A stretch of DNA of 31,552 nucleotides, taken from assembly GCA_023428915.1 (NCBI GenBank), contig JAEYWL010000077.1:1-31552 (forward strand), read 5' to 3'. The notes under the pieces were generated by a model. The model did not search any database and had not been told where the DNA came from. It saw nothing but the letters and a program-made list of their open reading frames with translations. Below are positions 14,936 to 24,156 of the stretch, piece after piece (position 1 is the first letter of the stretch; the number at the start of each line of letters is the position of its first letter). This DNA comes from Verrucomicrobiota bacterium. GTDB taxonomy: Bacteria; Chlamydiota; Chlamydiia; Chlamydiales; JAEYWL01. Both the position numbers and the translations under genes were made by a program.

Positions 14936-15943
14936 ATGGCAGCCCCGGTAATTAAAAGCAGCTCCCCAATTTACAGTAACTGGCATAGTGATAGTGATAG
15001 TGACAATGAAAGTCAAGATCGCATTAGCAATGCTCCTGCCCTTAGCAGAACCCCGACCATTGAGATTAAGGAGGAAGCTGCAAACGCCCGCACCTTTCCC
15101 CGCCGCCCTTTTTTTTCCGCCTATCAATTAACCGTACAGGACTACTCTGATACTCTAATCCCTAAGCTGCAAGCCTTGTTCGATAGCTTATCCCCGGGTC
15201 AAACACATTTTCAGCCCAAGCTTCTTAAAAAACTCTTGCGATATGCAGCAGAAAATGGGCAGAAGCCCCAATTCCGCCACAGCGTGACCTTAGAAGATAG
15301 AATCTATAAGCTTACCATCATTGATAGAAGATCTTTTATTATTCATCCTAGAAAAGGTCAGCCGGGATTTAAACAAGTCTCAAATAATCCGAAAAGCTAT
15401 TTATGCTATCATGTGAATGGGCCAGAAGTATTGCCTCAGACAGAAATCCGCTATCTTTGCACCCCTATTCCGCATGCTGCCTTTTTTGAAAATGAAAACC
15501 TTGTCCCTACACCGATTGTAAAATACGAATACCCTAATACAAATGGAGAAGCTAAAACCTGTGAGATTCATGAACCCATTTTGCCCCTGTCCCTTTACAT
15601 AAAAAGGATTAACCCTTCCGAATTGAGCATGCAAGAACTGCTTGTTGATTTGAAATTGTGTGTAGGAAAAATTCATGATCAAGGCTATACATTTTGCAAA
15701 GCTATGAAAAATCATCTCTGGGTTCAGCGTACAATCAATAATAAACTAAAAGTAGTCATTATGAATGCTCACGCAGCTTCAAAAGTAGATTCTCCAAGAT
15801 CAAAAAACACCTCTCGCCGTAAACTCTTTCAACTTTTAAAAGGATGCGCCAGCGAGAAAGTACGGCGTCAAGCCGCCTCAAGAAAACTACTCTTATTTGT
15901 AAAAAAACTCTCTACAAATACAAGCAGTATCATGAATAACTAA
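14936..15943 (+). CDS. unknown protein with a degenerate protein-kinase-like segment
   Basis: 335 residues. Residues 12-55 are polar and probably disordered, with an SDSDSDNES acidic-serine run. Residues 210-285 follow the order of a kinase hinge to activation segment: EPILPLSLYIKR (hinge-like), LLVDLKLCVGKIHDQGY (helix E), then a catalytic-loop position reading FCKAMKNH where HRDLKPEN is expected, and VVIMNAHAAS where an IDFGxA motif is expected. The catalytic Asp, the Asn and the DFG Asp are all replaced, and the large C-lobe is missing: the protein ends about 55 residues later in a basic tail. A glycine-rich loop was not recognised. It could be a pseudokinase or a decayed kinase effector; the alignment is by eye. 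Shine-Dalgarno is weak. The gene opens the accessory stretch that also holds the U-box genes. Confidence 0.6.
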   Translation: MAAPVIKSSSPIYSNWHSDSDSDNESQDRISNAPALSRTPTIEIKEEAANARTFPRRPFFSAYQLTVQDYSDTLIPKLQALFDSLSPGQTHFQPKLLKKLLRYAAENGQKPQFRHSVTLEDRIYKLTIIDRRSFIIHPRKGQPGFKQVSNNPKSYLCYHVNGPEVLPQTEIRYLCTPIPHAAFFENENLVPTPIVKYEYPNTNGEAKTCEIHEPILPLSLYIKRINPSELSMQELLVDLKLCVGKIHDQGYTFCKAMKNHLWVQRTINNKLKVVIMNAHAASKVDSPRSKNTSRRKLFQLLKGCASEKVRRQAASRKLLLFVKKLSTNTSSIMNN

Positions 15944-16389
15944 CAATCTAATCTTTATAAAGGCTTGCTAAAGGCGACCTCCAGCAGTTTTAGAAAGATT
16001 ATTCTTTTTAACTTAGTTGAAGGTCTTTTTATTTTTCTTTGTTCTTTTAATTTTTATTCATAATTCACATCCTTTTAAAAAAAATTGAATTTTGAAAAAA
16101 GATTTTTGATTATTTTGGGCACGGGCAAGGAAATGAATTATGCAAGGCGTCTAATAACTAAAATTGAATACTATCTTTAATCTACTTGATAAATTATTTA
16201 TTTTAAATAAAAAGACTAAAATTATTATATATTAATAATTTATTTTTCATCAAACCCTACATGAGACAAAATTATAACTCAACGCATCTGAAAAATTATT
16301 AGACATCATTATAGTGATTTTATATCATCACGATTGATTTAAAAATAAAAAAACATCTTTTTTATAACAATAAACAAACATCTAATTAC
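15944..16389. other. AT-rich gene-free stretch before the U-box gene
   Basis: 446 bases with no convincing ORF. A weak stem (GACCTCCA with TGAAGGTC, 15976 to 16025) followed by TTTTTATTTTT may terminate the preceding gene. Around 16118 lies a short G-rich run, GGGCACGGGCAAGG, like that near 1414. The remainder is over-rich in A and T and presumably carries the promoter of the 16390 gene, but no clear -35/-10 pair or Shine-Dalgarno sequence is seen before its ATG. Confidence 0.4.
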
Positions 16390-19251
16390 ATGATAAATAA
16401 CAGAACTATCCAGCCTATAGCATTTATTCCCATTAATCCGCATATCCATAAAAGCCGTTTTGCAGTAGCCCAATTTAATTCTGGAGAAGGCCCAATCTAT
16501 AACTCTCCGATTTTTTTAAAGTTAATAGATGACCCTCGAGGTTCCTATTTACGTGCCGCCCCTTTAAGTATATTTGAAAAAATTGAAAAACGACTTCACC
16601 TTTCTACAACTATGCGGAGCGTTGCACAACATCTCTACATTTATCAAAATAGTATTTTTCCTGATCCTCTAAACCACAATTACCTACAGGAAAAGTTAGG
16701 AAGGAAGCTCATTTCTTATCGCAATAAACACCTTGGAAAAGATGATCCATACCTCGAAATCTTTGATAACTTATGCTCTTATTTACAATCATTTGAGGAA
16801 CGACTCGCAACAGCAGTAGCTGAACGAGATACTGGTGTTCTTCGCAAACTTCTTGAAATAGGGACAAAATCCCCCCATGACTCTAAAAAAATAAACAGTA
16901 TCCGTAAGCATATGGGGGAAAGTCCGGAAATATTTGCAGAAAATTTTACTGCTAGCCAGCTAAAAGCAGTGTTACCTCTTCCTCCAATGCTTTACGAAGC
17001 ATTTTTAACAGCGCTTTGCAGGGTATGTGAAGAAAATGCTCTCGATTCCATACATCTTTCAAATATAGTCAAACAGCTCTATCTGCTTGCAGCCAATCGT
17101 CCCCCAGAAATACAAGAAAAGACAGTTGTCAATCTGCTAGATTCATTTCCTTTAGCTAAATTGCGAGCGATAGTGGAAGCTAGCTTAGAAACTGCAACGA
17201 GTGAGTCGTTAAGCCGCTTACAGTCACTTGGAATCCATTTTAGAGATCATTCAAAAACAGAGCTTTATACAGATTTTTTTACAATATCTATGGTAAGCTG
17301 GCTGCCTGAAAATCTAACCCGTGTCGCCTCCCTTTTAACCTTGATTTGCGCTTTAGGAGGTCAGCACATTGTATCAGATTTCCCAGCAGGATTAGTGAAA
17401 AAATTAGTAAACTCAAAGGATGCTGAAGAGAGTGGTTTTTTTCACCATCTTTTTCACAACAATATTGATAACTACGCTTCAACCATACCATTTTTTGTAA
17501 AATACTTCGAAGAAAAGCAAAGAGAATCACTTTTTGCAAGTAATAAAAAAGGAGTTGCGCCACTTCACATAGTAATGGCCCATTTTCTTTCAAATATTCG
17601 TAAAGGTATAGCCCCCTTAGAGGCAGATAGAGAAAGGCTCAATACTTTAATCAGGCGTATCCCGCTCGTTAGGCTAATAGAAAATCTTAGCTCAAACCAA
17701 CACACTTGCGGGACTTGTTTAAGTGATTATCTTTCGCAACTCATTACTAAAAACCAAGCGGAAAAGCTCCGACGAGGCGATGTGGGCTTAGAGCTCCCAA
17801 ATATCGCTCTTCCTTATATTTTTACTTTTAATATGTTTCGAAAACTTATTGAATTGGATCCGAAATTAGCATTTGACACCTCTCGAATTGTTTCGCGATT
17901 TGCTAATAATAATGATGCACCAGTTATCGCTTCTGCCTACCTAGCCGCCGCAGGTAATATACCTGATACTTATTACGAAAATGATTTTGCATTGTGGGAC
18001 AATGCTTATTTACTTGCATCTAAGGACAGAGCCTATCTAAAAGAACATCTAGGCAATCCACAGTTTTTTCAAGCCTTTCTAGAATACCCTTCCTTAGCCT
18101 ATTTTATTTACAGAGAAATGCCTGAGGCCTTTGTTGCAAAAACGGAACGTCTAGCCTGGTTTCAAACTCTTCCGGCAACTGTTCAGGAAAAAAATTGCTG
18201 GCTTTTGCCAAATGAAGAAATTCGCAGCTTTATTGAGAATATAAACACCTTGGATATCGAGGCTATACTAAGAACTCCCCTGCCAGAACACGCACATACA
18301 CCGACTGATTTTTTGACTGCTATTCGCAAAGCAACCACCTTGCAGCAAGATAAGGGTAAAAAAGAGCAATTGCGGCTACTCGCTGACCAATTCTCCCCAG
18401 TATGCTTTATAGCTCTTACACAAGATCCCGCTTATATACCAGAACTGTGTGCAATTTTTCCCCATTTGCCTCCCTATATAGCCAAGGTAGTGAATCTTTA
18501 TTTGCGATCTGAAAGTTTAGCCCCCTTATTGGCTGAAAAATCCATTCCTTTTGAAGTGAGATGGAATTATGCAGTACAATCTATTGAAAAACTAAAACAA
18601 GAATTAAAAAACCTTCAAGCGTTAGCTAGTGAGCCGCCGATATCCTGTAAATCATTTAAAGAAAAGATTACTATTGCTTTAAAGTTAGCTATAATTAAAG
18701 ACACACAACAAATGCATTATGATTTTCTTATGATAGCACTCCATTATCGCATTGCTTACGAAAATAGGCTAACAGAGGGGCTTCAGCATTGTACACAGGA
18801 CCCTGGCTCACCTAACTCAACTGTACAAAAGCAATTTAATGAATGTGAAAAAAATTATGAATCAAATGCGTCAGTTATACACGGACCTTTACTAAACAAC
18901 GAAGCATACTCCGCCAAAAATTTTTACTATTCCAAGTATGAGCCAGACAAAAGCTTCTTTGACTCAACTCTCTTTGGCTCCATTATGAGAATTCCCCTTA
19001 TTCCCCCACTTAAAGATCAAAATGGCGACCCACTACCTACTAAAGCACGATTTGACGCTTCTTTATTTGACAGATCAGAATTCGCAATAAATGTGGAAGG
19101 TAAAGGCATTTTTTACAGAAATCCCTTTGATAATCAATTATATCGCAGAGAAGAATTTAAGGTTGATGAACCCTTAAGAGATAAAATCGCTACATGGAAA
19201 AATAACAATCCCTATTGGAAAAAATATATCGAGTTGACAAGCTCCAATTAA
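16390..19251 (+). CDS. large helical protein with C-terminal U-box-like domain (candidate effector)
   Basis: 953 residues, mostly predicted helical and without a signal peptide. Residues 20-150 are shared with the shorter gene at 19571 (YLRAAPLSIF, FPDPLNHNYLQEKL, SYLQSFEERLATAV). The middle 600 residues are not recognised. The C-terminus (about 858-940) follows the U-box pattern: FGSIMRIPLIPP, a loop, FDASLFDRSEF (like the YDRxxI strand-helix), NPFDNQLYRREEF (like DPxTxxPL) and LRDKIATWKNNNP (the terminal helix). U-box domains recruit ubiquitin E2 enzymes, and bacteria living in eukaryotic cells use them in secreted ubiquitin ligases. An effector role is inferred. No Shine-Dalgarno sequence is visible. 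The stop codon touches the start of a long palindrome at 19251. The assignment is by eye, without a profile search. Confidence 0.65.
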   Translation: MINNRTIQPIAFIPINPHIHKSRFAVAQFNSGEGPIYNSPIFLKLIDDPRGSYLRAAPLSIFEKIEKRLHLSTTMRSVAQHLYIYQNSIFPDPLNHNYLQEKLGRKLISYRNKHLGKDDPYLEIFDNLCSYLQSFEERLATAVAERDTGVLRKLLEIGTKSPHDSKKINSIRKHMGESPEIFAENFTASQLKAVLPLPPMLYEAFLTALCRVCEENALDSIHLSNIVKQLYLLAANRPPEIQEKTVVNLLDSFPLAKLRAIVEASLETATSESLSRLQSLGIHFRDHSKTELYTDFFTISMVSWLPENLTRVASLLTLICALGGQHIVSDFPAGLVKKLVNSKDAEESGFFHHLFHNNIDNYASTIPFFVKYFEEKQRESLFASNKKGVAPLHIVMAHFLSNIRKGIAPLEADRERLNTLIRRIPLVRLIENLSSNQHTCGTCLSDYLSQLITKNQAEKLRRGDVGLELPNIALPYIFTFNMFRKLIELDPKLAFDTSRIVSRFANNNDAPVIASAYLAAAGNIPDTYYENDFALWDNAYLLASKDRAYLKEHLGNPQFFQAFLEYPSLAYFIYREMPEAFVAKTERLAWFQTLPATVQEKNCWLLPNEEIRSFIENINTLDIEAILRTPLPEHAHTPTDFLTAIRKATTLQQDKGKKEQLRLLADQFSPVCFIALTQDPAYIPELCAIFPHLPPYIAKVVNLYLRSESLAPLLAEKSIPFEVRWNYAVQSIEKLKQELKNLQALASEPPISCKSFKEKITIALKLAIIKDTQQMHYDFLMIALHYRIAYENRLTEGLQHCTQDPGSPNSTVQKQFNECEKNYESNASVIHGPLLNNEAYSAKNFYYSKYEPDKSFFDSTLFGSIMRIPLIPPLKDQNGDPLPTKARFDASLFDRSEFAINVEGKGIFYRNPFDNQLYRREEFKVDEPLRDKIATWKNNNPYWKKYIELTSSN

Positions 19252-19423
19252 AACCCCACTTGCTACCTTCTAAGAGTCAGATTCGAGTTCTTTTCTTCTA
19301 AGAGCTCGCATGAAGCCTTGAAAATCAGTGGGTCATATTAATAATATGGCCCACTGATTTTTGCGAGCTCTTAGAGAGAGAAAACTTTCGAATATGACTT
19401 ATTATAAGTGGCAAGTCGGGTTT
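19251..19423. repeat. 173-base imperfect palindrome (MITE-like or giant terminator)
   Basis: A left arm of 90 bases (19251-19340) and a right arm of 83 bases (19341-19423) match over nearly their whole length when one is reverse-complemented. Blocks in order are AAACCC-ACTTGC, the moderately diverged TAAGAGTC/TAATAAGTC part, ATTCGA, CTAAGAGCTCGCA (perfect) and AAAATCAGTGGGYCATATTA (one difference, a G-T pair). The left arm holds an extra 10 bases, TGAAGCCTTG, at 19311-19320. The ends AAACCC/GGGTTT and lack of coding suggest a small non-autonomous element inserted at the end of the U-box gene. It could also stop transcription. The rest of the gap to 19570 is unremarkable apart from AAGGAG before the next gene. 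Confidence 0.8.
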
Positions 19424-19570
19424 AAATCTGATTCCCCCCCCATTTCTGCTACGACTTGCAAAAGCCAATCATTTCTTCTTATTTGTAAAAATCCTTTTTT
19501 CAAATACCGCTAAGTAATAACCTGAGTTTTGAGAATTAGTGAAGCTGACTTAGGTGATTAAGGAGAACTC

Positions 19571-20737
19571 ATGGCTGAACCACTAGCAAGGTCGCAAGCT
19601 GCCATAGAATTGTTTAACTCTGAAGAGGCGGCAAACAACACAACCTCTCCTCTTTACTTGCATTTGCTGCGAGGTTCTCAAGGTCCTTATCTGCAAGCTC
19701 TCCCTCTTAACAGACTAAACCATTACTTAAGGTTGGCAGGATATGGCCCTGCAGTAATGAAACAAATAGTAGAATACCTTTATGTTAATCGCGAGGCCCT
19801 TTTTCCTGACCCTCTTAACCATCATTATTTGAAAACCAGGCTGGCCCAAAAAATTCTTTCTTATTCGGGAAAATATTATTCCCGGCTTAGATCAGAGACC
19901 CATGAAATCTTCGCCGCCTTGCATGAACACCTGCATTCCTTTGAAGAACACCTTGTCCGGGCAGTTACCCAAAAAGACCAAGCTCAATTACAAATTCTCA
20001 TTGAGAAGGCAAACACCCCTGACAAAAATTTGCTGATTATCAATCATTTAAAGAATAATATCGCTCTTTTTGAACTTTTGGATGAGACCTTATTAAAACC
20101 AATCGAAAAAAAATCTGTCTTAGCCTTAGAAGAAGTCGAGAGTGAGAATGAAAGCGAAGGGCCTTCCCTAAAACCAATAAATGAATGGCTTCCAAGTCCG
20201 CTAAATTTTTCGCAAAACCAAGAGCTGCATTTAGGCTTAATTTCAACCCTCTGCGAGCTGGCTTGTGATAACTTGAATACCAGCTATCCATCGGCGGCGG
20301 CAGCCGATAAAATAATTGCTCTACTGATATACCCCGCCCATACTTCAGACCTGCATGAAATTGTAAAAACATTACAGCAACACCCAAAGGCAGCCTCTGC
20401 AGTATGGGATGCTCTTTTCTGCCAACTCGGTATTCTTAATCCCAGCAATATTTCAGAAGAACATACAGCCAAGCTTAATGCTATATTGAATGCGTTCTTC
20501 ATAAGCTACACGCCAGATAAATCTAAACGAGCACCCGGCAATTTGCCGGGCTTAGCTGAGATTATCAAGGGTATCAATGACAGAGACAGGGATAACGGCC
20601 TTAAACGTTTTTTTGGCGCCCTAACTAAAGAGGCAAAACAAAAAGGATGCCGCAGCGACCTGCAAAACAACACTCTTTCTCAATATATTGATGATGACCA
20701 TCTATATGAGAAAGTAGAATCCCTGCTGCTTGAATAA
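19571..20737 (+). CDS. shortened paralog of the U-box protein (probably broken gene)
   Basis: 388 residues, similar to the N-terminal part of the 953-residue protein: YLHLLRGSQGPYLQALPL, LFPDPLNHHYLKTRLAQKIL and LHSFEEHLVRAV align with YLRAAPL, IFPDPLNHNYLQEKLGRKLI and LQSFEERLATAV. An acidic stretch (EEVESENESEG, about 188-198) is particular to this copy. It ends at DDHLYEKVESLLLE and lacks the long middle and the U-box. Codons that match the very end of the longer paralog survive about 70 bases beyond the stop (see 20803-20919), which shows that the gene was once longer. AAGGAG four to five bases before the ATG is a good ribosome-binding site, so the truncated product may still be made. Function unknown. 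Confidence 0.7.
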   Translation: MAEPLARSQAAIELFNSEEAANNTTSPLYLHLLRGSQGPYLQALPLNRLNHYLRLAGYGPAVMKQIVEYLYVNREALFPDPLNHHYLKTRLAQKILSYSGKYYSRLRSETHEIFAALHEHLHSFEEHLVRAVTQKDQAQLQILIEKANTPDKNLLIINHLKNNIALFELLDETLLKPIEKKSVLALEEVESENESEGPSLKPINEWLPSPLNFSQNQELHLGLISTLCELACDNLNTSYPSAAAADKIIALLIYPAHTSDLHEIVKTLQQHPKAASAVWDALFCQLGILNPSNISEEHTAKLNAILNAFFISYTPDKSKRAPGNLPGLAEIIKGINDRDRDNGLKRFFGALTKEAKQKGCRSDLQNNTLSQYIDDDHLYEKVESLLLE

Positions 20738-20802
20738 ACTATTTCTAAACCTAAATCATGCTGATTCTTAAACCCATGATTGCGCCCTAATCTCGCTTTT
20801 AG

Positions 20803-20919
20803 GCCGGTTATAACAACGCATCTGTTAGTTTCCGCGTCGATGAGGCCTTGAAAAATGAAATTGAAGAATGGAAAACAAATCACCCTTACTGGGAAGAATA
20901 TCTAGAAGAACACCCCTAA
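20803..20919 (+). pseudogene. remnant of the lost U-box C-terminus of the preceding gene
   Basis: The frame read from 20830 gives FRVDEALKNEIEEWKTNHPY followed by WEEYLEEHP and a stop. It aligns with the final FKVDEPLRDKIATWKNNNPY-WKKYIE of the 953-residue paralog. Upstream in the same frame are stop codons (for example TAG at 20800), and no start or ribosome-binding site is present. The fragment shows that the paralog at 19571 lost its middle and most of its U-box by deletion and then decayed. Confidence 0.75.
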
Positions 20920-20920
20920 A

Positions 20921-20956
20921 TCTAAGACACAGCGTGATTGTGCACTATATCTTAGA
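20921..20956 (-). terminator. possible terminator of hemL
   Basis: On the minus strand TCTAAGA and TCTTAGA form a 7-base stem around a 22-base loop, followed by TTTAG. It lies about 31 bases after the hemL stop. The stem is short and the T-run poor, so the call is weak. Confidence 0.3.
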
Positions 20957-20986
20957 CCCTGATAAAAGTTTCCTCTAGCTCTTCGC

Positions 20987-22297
20987 TTATATTTTTAAGG
21001 TTTGCAAAAACTGCAGGATGGCGTCGCGGGTATAGGCGATGCTTTCATCGGAGTGGGCAGTCGACATGAACCAAGCCTCTTGCTGCAAGGGCGACACATA
21101 GATCCCCTTTGCCAACATATAGGCAAAGAACTTGGCAAAAAGCGGGAAATCTAATTGCTGCACATCGGCAAAGGTTTTAACTTCCCGTTTGCCAAAAAAC
21201 AAGGTAAACATGGAACCGGCTTCTTGCACGCAGGCGTTGAGGTTGTGTTCGGCAATATAGGCTTGAATTGGCGCAGTAAGACTTTTAGTTTTTCTGATCA
21301 GCTCCTCAAAACAGCCTGGGGCTTCTAACAGTTCAAGGGCGCTCAAACCGGCAGCCATAGCTACTGGATTTCCTGAAAGAGTGCCTGACTGGTACACCGG
21401 GCCCAAGGGGGCTAAAAGGTCCATGATCTCTTTACGTCCGCCAAAAGCAGCTGCGGGAAAGCCGCCGCCAATCACCTTAGCTAATGTAGTCAAGTCCGGG
21501 CGGATGCCATACCAGCCCTGCGCGCCGCTTAAGCCTACGCGAAAGCCGCACATGACCTCATCAAATATTAGCAGCGCGCCGCATTTTGCAGTTTCCGTAC
21601 GCAATAGCTCTAAAAATTCTTTATCGGCCGGAATTACGCCCATATTGCCTGCGATGGGCTCAATGATGACAGCTGCTAAGCGTTCTGTATAGGCGCTGCT
21701 ATTAAAGAATTCGCGGCAAGCCTCTATATCATTATACGGCAAGCAAATCGTATTCTGAATACTCTCTTGAGGGATTCCTTGCGAAGAAGAGGCAGGCAAA
21801 TCAAACACACCAGAGCCGGCCTGAATTAAGAAAAAGTCGGCATGGCCGTGGAAGTTTCCGGCAAATTTTACAATCAGGTCTCTTTTCGTGTAGCCGCGGG
21901 CAAGCCTTACAGCGCTCATCGTAGCTTCTGTACCGGAAGAGACAAAACGAATTTTTTCTATGGAAGGCAAATGGGCTATAATTTTTCTGGCCAGCTGCCC
22001 CTCTTCTTCCATGGTAATGCCGAATGAAGAGCCTAAATCGATACGATCTTTTGCAGCTTGATTGATCACGGGGTGGGCATGCCCGTGAGCCAAGGCTCCC
22101 CAAGATAAGCAGTAATCGATATAGCTATTGCCATCCACATCAAATATCCGCTCTTTTTGCCCGCTTACAACGACCATCGGCGTTAGACCCACTGCTTTCC
22201 AGGAACGGACTGGTGAACTGACTCCTCCAGGAATCACTTCGCATAGGTTTTTATAAGAGGCTTCAGTTACGGAACGAGATAGGGCTTTTTGATGCAT
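20987..22297 (-). CDS. hemL: glutamate-1-semialdehyde 2,1-aminomutase
   Basis: This PLP enzyme converts glutamate-1-semialdehyde to 5-aminolevulinate in the C5 route to haem. 436 residues, normal length. Visible features are the N-terminal CEVIPGGVSSPVRSWKAVG, the PLP pocket VSSGTEATMSAVRLARG (119-135), FAGNFHGHAD, the cofactor aspartate in LLIFDEVMCGFRVG (D246) and the Schiff-base lysine in TTLAKVIGGGFPAAAFGGR (K274), followed by YQSGTLSGNPVAMAAGL. All key residues are intact. GGAG precedes the ATG by about 11 bases. It stands alone, convergent with the broken paralog and divergent from the Omp85 gene. No other haem genes are near. Confidence 0.96.
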   Translation of the reverse strand: MHQKALSRSVTEASYKNLCEVIPGGVSSPVRSWKAVGLTPMVVVSGQKERIFDVDGNSYIDYCLSWGALAHGHAHPVINQAAKDRIDLGSSFGITMEEEGQLARKIIAHLPSIEKIRFVSSGTEATMSAVRLARGYTKRDLIVKFAGNFHGHADFFLIQAGSGVFDLPASSSQGIPQESIQNTICLPYNDIEACREFFNSSAYTERLAAVIIEPIAGNMGVIPADKEFLELLRTETAKCGALLIFDEVMCGFRVGLSGAQGWYGIRPDLTTLAKVIGGGFPAAAFGGRKEIMDLLAPLGPVYQSGTLSGNPVAMAAGLSALELLEAPGCFEELIRKTKSLTAPIQAYIAEHNLNACVQEAGSMFTLFFGKREVKTFADVQQLDFPLFAKFFAYMLAKGIYVSPLQQEAWFMSTAHSDESIAYTRDAILQFLQTLKI

Positions 22298-22407
22298 AAA
22301 ATAAAACTCTCCAAAAAGATCGTAAAATTTGCTTTTCGTAGAAAAACTGTTGCTATAGATTTATATAGCGGTATTCCATTTTTTTCCAGCGCTTTACTTG
22401 GTTTACG

Positions 22408-24156
22408 ATGCTACGCAGTCTGTTAATAGGCCTATTCATTTTGCTTATCAGTCTATCACTGGGCGCTGAGGTTTGCTATGATGTTCATTTTCATGGCAAA
22501 TTGACTAAAGAAACTGTGGCTATATTAAAATCTGCCTCCCGCCTGGTGTCCCTGGAAGAATATCCTCCGGCTACCATTACTGCCCTGAAGAGGCGCGCTG
22601 ATGCCGACTTGTCTAATTTGTCGCAAGGCTTGCAAAGCTTAGGCTATTATCGACCAAACATAGAAATCGCTATTGATGAATGCAATGACCCGGTTCAAGT
22701 CAATATCATGGTAGACCCGGGGCCTATTTACCGCTTTGCCTGCTTTGATATCGTCGGCTTAGACGATGAAGAAATCGATATCCGCGACTTAGGCGTGTTA
22801 ATTGGCAAACCTGCACTTCCTAAAATTATCATTGATGCGGAAATCACCCTAATGGATTTGGTAGCCCGCTTAGGCTACCCTCTGGCAGAAATCACCAGCA
22901 AAGAAATTATAGCAGATGAATGCGAAGCAACTATTCATGTGACTGTCAACCTTGATTCAGGCCCTCTTTGCTACTTTGGCGGCGTGATTATTGAGGGAAT
23001 TGAATGTGTAGAACCAGCCACAATTTTAAATAAACTGGCCTGGGGCGAGGGGCAGCTATATTGCCCTGACCTAATCATGCGCACGCAAAACTGTTTAGAA
23101 GCTACCGGCTTATTTACCTCTATTACCATCACGCCCATGGATGAGCTTGATGAGGAGGGATTGCTTCCCATACTCATTGAAGTTTCAGAAGCCTACCACC
23201 ACACTATCGGCTTTGGGGCAAGCTATAATACCGATTTAGGGCCGGGTGTGACAGCAGACTGGGAAGACCGCAATGTGCGCGGACTTGGAGAAAAGTTGAG
23301 CATGCGCACTGATATTTGGTGGCGCAGCCAACGGGGCATTATTACTTTTTTGCAACCCGACTGCCTAATGACCAATCAAAACTTGCTTTGGGTGGCCGAG
23401 GTCGAACATGAAGATGTCATTAGCTTTACCGACTCCTATTTTAGCTTGTCTGGATTGTTTGAGCGAAGAGTTAACGAAAATGTGCAAATCTCCTATGGAG
23501 GCACGTTCAAGCATCTTGATGCGACGCGCTCCGACAACAACGGCACATTCAACCTGTTAAAAGCCCCTTTTTCAATACGCTGGAGCAATGCCAACAACCT
23601 TATGGACCCCACGCGGGGACATTCCTTAAGCTATAAAATTGTCCCCACCCAAGAGCTGGGCTATCCCAGCCGCTTCTATCTTTTGCAGACACTGATCGGC
23701 ACAACCTATCTCTCATTAAATGAAGACAAACGACTTGTATTGGCCCTTAAAGCCCAGTTTGGCTCCATAGTGGGCGCTTCAGACAAAACCATCCCTCCGC
23801 CGGAGAGGCTTTATGCCGGAACAGAAAATTGCCTGCGCGGCTACAGGTATTTATCGGTAAGCCCTTTAAGCGCTTTTGGCAAGCCAATTGGCGGCCGGTC
23901 GCTTATGGTGTATTCTTCCGAGCTGCGTTTCCGCGTAAATGATGAATTTGGCGGCGTAGTTTTTTATGAAATCGGCAACGTCTATTCCTATACCCTCCCC
24001 ACTTTCTTCGGCAAGCAGCTGCAATCCACAGGCATTGGCGTGCGCTACAATACACCTGTAGGCCCTCTGCGCATGGATATCGCTTTCCCCCTAAACCCCA
24101 GGCGGCACATCGACAACTTCTGCCAAGTCTATTTCAGCATCGGCCAAGCCTTCTAA
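22408..24156 (+). CDS. tamA: Omp85-family outer-membrane protein, TamA-like
   Basis: 582 residues. A Sec signal (1-20, ending SLGA) is followed by three POTRA-type domains (about 23-260; repeats of the kind VDPGPIYRFACFDIVGL and LDSGPLCYFGGVIIEGIE) and a 16-strand-barrel-sized C-terminus (about 265-582). The Omp85 signature is seen as RLYAGTENCLRGYRYLS, with the RGY motif at 477-479 (usual form RGF/Y). The protein ends in an aromatic residue (GQAF), as outer-membrane barrels do. Three POTRA domains and this length fit TamA better than BamA (five). TamA helps assemble barrel proteins together with TamB; tamB is not in the window, as the next gene is the Rhs protein. No strong Shine-Dalgarno sequence precedes the ATG. 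Confidence 0.88.
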   Translation: MLRSLLIGLFILLISLSLGAEVCYDVHFHGKLTKETVAILKSASRLVSLEEYPPATITALKRRADADLSNLSQGLQSLGYYRPNIEIAIDECNDPVQVNIMVDPGPIYRFACFDIVGLDDEEIDIRDLGVLIGKPALPKIIIDAEITLMDLVARLGYPLAEITSKEIIADECEATIHVTVNLDSGPLCYFGGVIIEGIECVEPATILNKLAWGEGQLYCPDLIMRTQNCLEATGLFTSITITPMDELDEEGLLPILIEVSEAYHHTIGFGASYNTDLGPGVTADWEDRNVRGLGEKLSMRTDIWWRSQRGIITFLQPDCLMTNQNLLWVAEVEHEDVISFTDSYFSLSGLFERRVNENVQISYGGTFKHLDATRSDNNGTFNLLKAPFSIRWSNANNLMDPTRGHSLSYKIVPTQELGYPSRFYLLQTLIGTTYLSLNEDKRLVLALKAQFGSIVGASDKTIPPPERLYAGTENCLRGYRYLSVSPLSAFGKPIGGRSLMVYSSELRFRVNDEFGGVVFYEIGNVYSYTLPTFFGKQLQSTGIGVRYNTPVGPLRMDIAFPLNPRRHIDNFCQVYFSIGQAF

